Shown here: piece by piece, positions 5,725 through 5,726 of the stretch | Layout of the letters: the number at the start of each line of letters is the position of its first letter | Numbering within the stretch: the stretch's first letter is position 1 | Origin: Patescibacteria group bacterium | Lineage (GTDB): Bacteria > Patescibacteriota > Minisyncoccia > Minisyncoccales > CG1-02-41-26 | Direction of reading: 5' to 3' | DNA length: 5,726 bases | NCBI GenBank assembly: GCA_020724125.1 | Contig: DYHM01000036.1 | Coordinates: 1-5,726, forward strand | The notes under the pieces: generated by a model | Seen by the model: the letters and a program-made list of their open reading frames with translations, nothing else | Databases searched by the model: none | What the model was told of the DNA's origin: nothing | Program-made: the position numbers and the translations under genes

Positions 5725-5726
5725 CA

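Noticed and set aside
1..5726. tRNA, rRNA or riboswitch genes
   Set aside because: No cloverleaf-like segment with a TTCGA-type arm and CCA-compatible end, no conserved rRNA stretch and no recognisable riboswitch core was seen on either strand; the non-coding parts are too AT-rich and repetitive.

Overview
The window is strongly AT-rich and lysine-rich in coding content. It looks like a piece of a small-genome uncultured bacterium; I infer the Candidate Phyla Radiation (Patescibacteria, Parcubacteria-like). The evidence is a bacterial extended -10 promoter, a perfect Shine-Dalgarno in front of the left small gene, tightly packed genes, and an intergenic region made of short AT-rich heptamer repeats. 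A DPANN archaeon with similar carbohydrate genes is less likely but not excluded. All four complete genes read through in the standard code and end in TAA.

Layout. Positions 1-300 carry a plus-strand promoter, a ribosome binding site, a short gene interrupted by an in-frame TAA, and a hairpin terminator. Positions 295-5427 hold one minus-strand cluster, in transcription order: GH57 alpha-amylase-like enzyme (4222-5427), a 95-residue DUF5752-like protein (3929-4216), a eukaryote-type GT3 glycogen synthase (2099-3919) and a glycogen debranching enzyme with GDE_N and GDE_C domains (295-2109). Gaps are 5 nt and 9 nt, and the last pair overlaps by 11 nt, so this is almost certainly a single operon. 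Positions 5428-5726, upstream of the operon, contain no gene; nearly the whole stretch is built of variants of 7-bp units.

How the genes fit together. The operon is a compact cytosolic alpha-glucan (glycogen) module. The GT3 synthase extends alpha-1,4 chains, the GH57 enzyme cuts or rearranges alpha-1,4 chains, and the debranching enzyme removes alpha-1,6 branch glucose. None of the proteins has a signal peptide or membrane segment. No branching enzyme, phosphorylase or nucleotide-sugar pyrophosphorylase lies in the window. The DUF5752-like protein sits between hydrolase and synthase with near-overlapping spacing and has no known function; it is the best candidate here for an undescribed component of polyglucan metabolism. 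The heptamer array that abuts the first start codon is the most unusual DNA-level feature.
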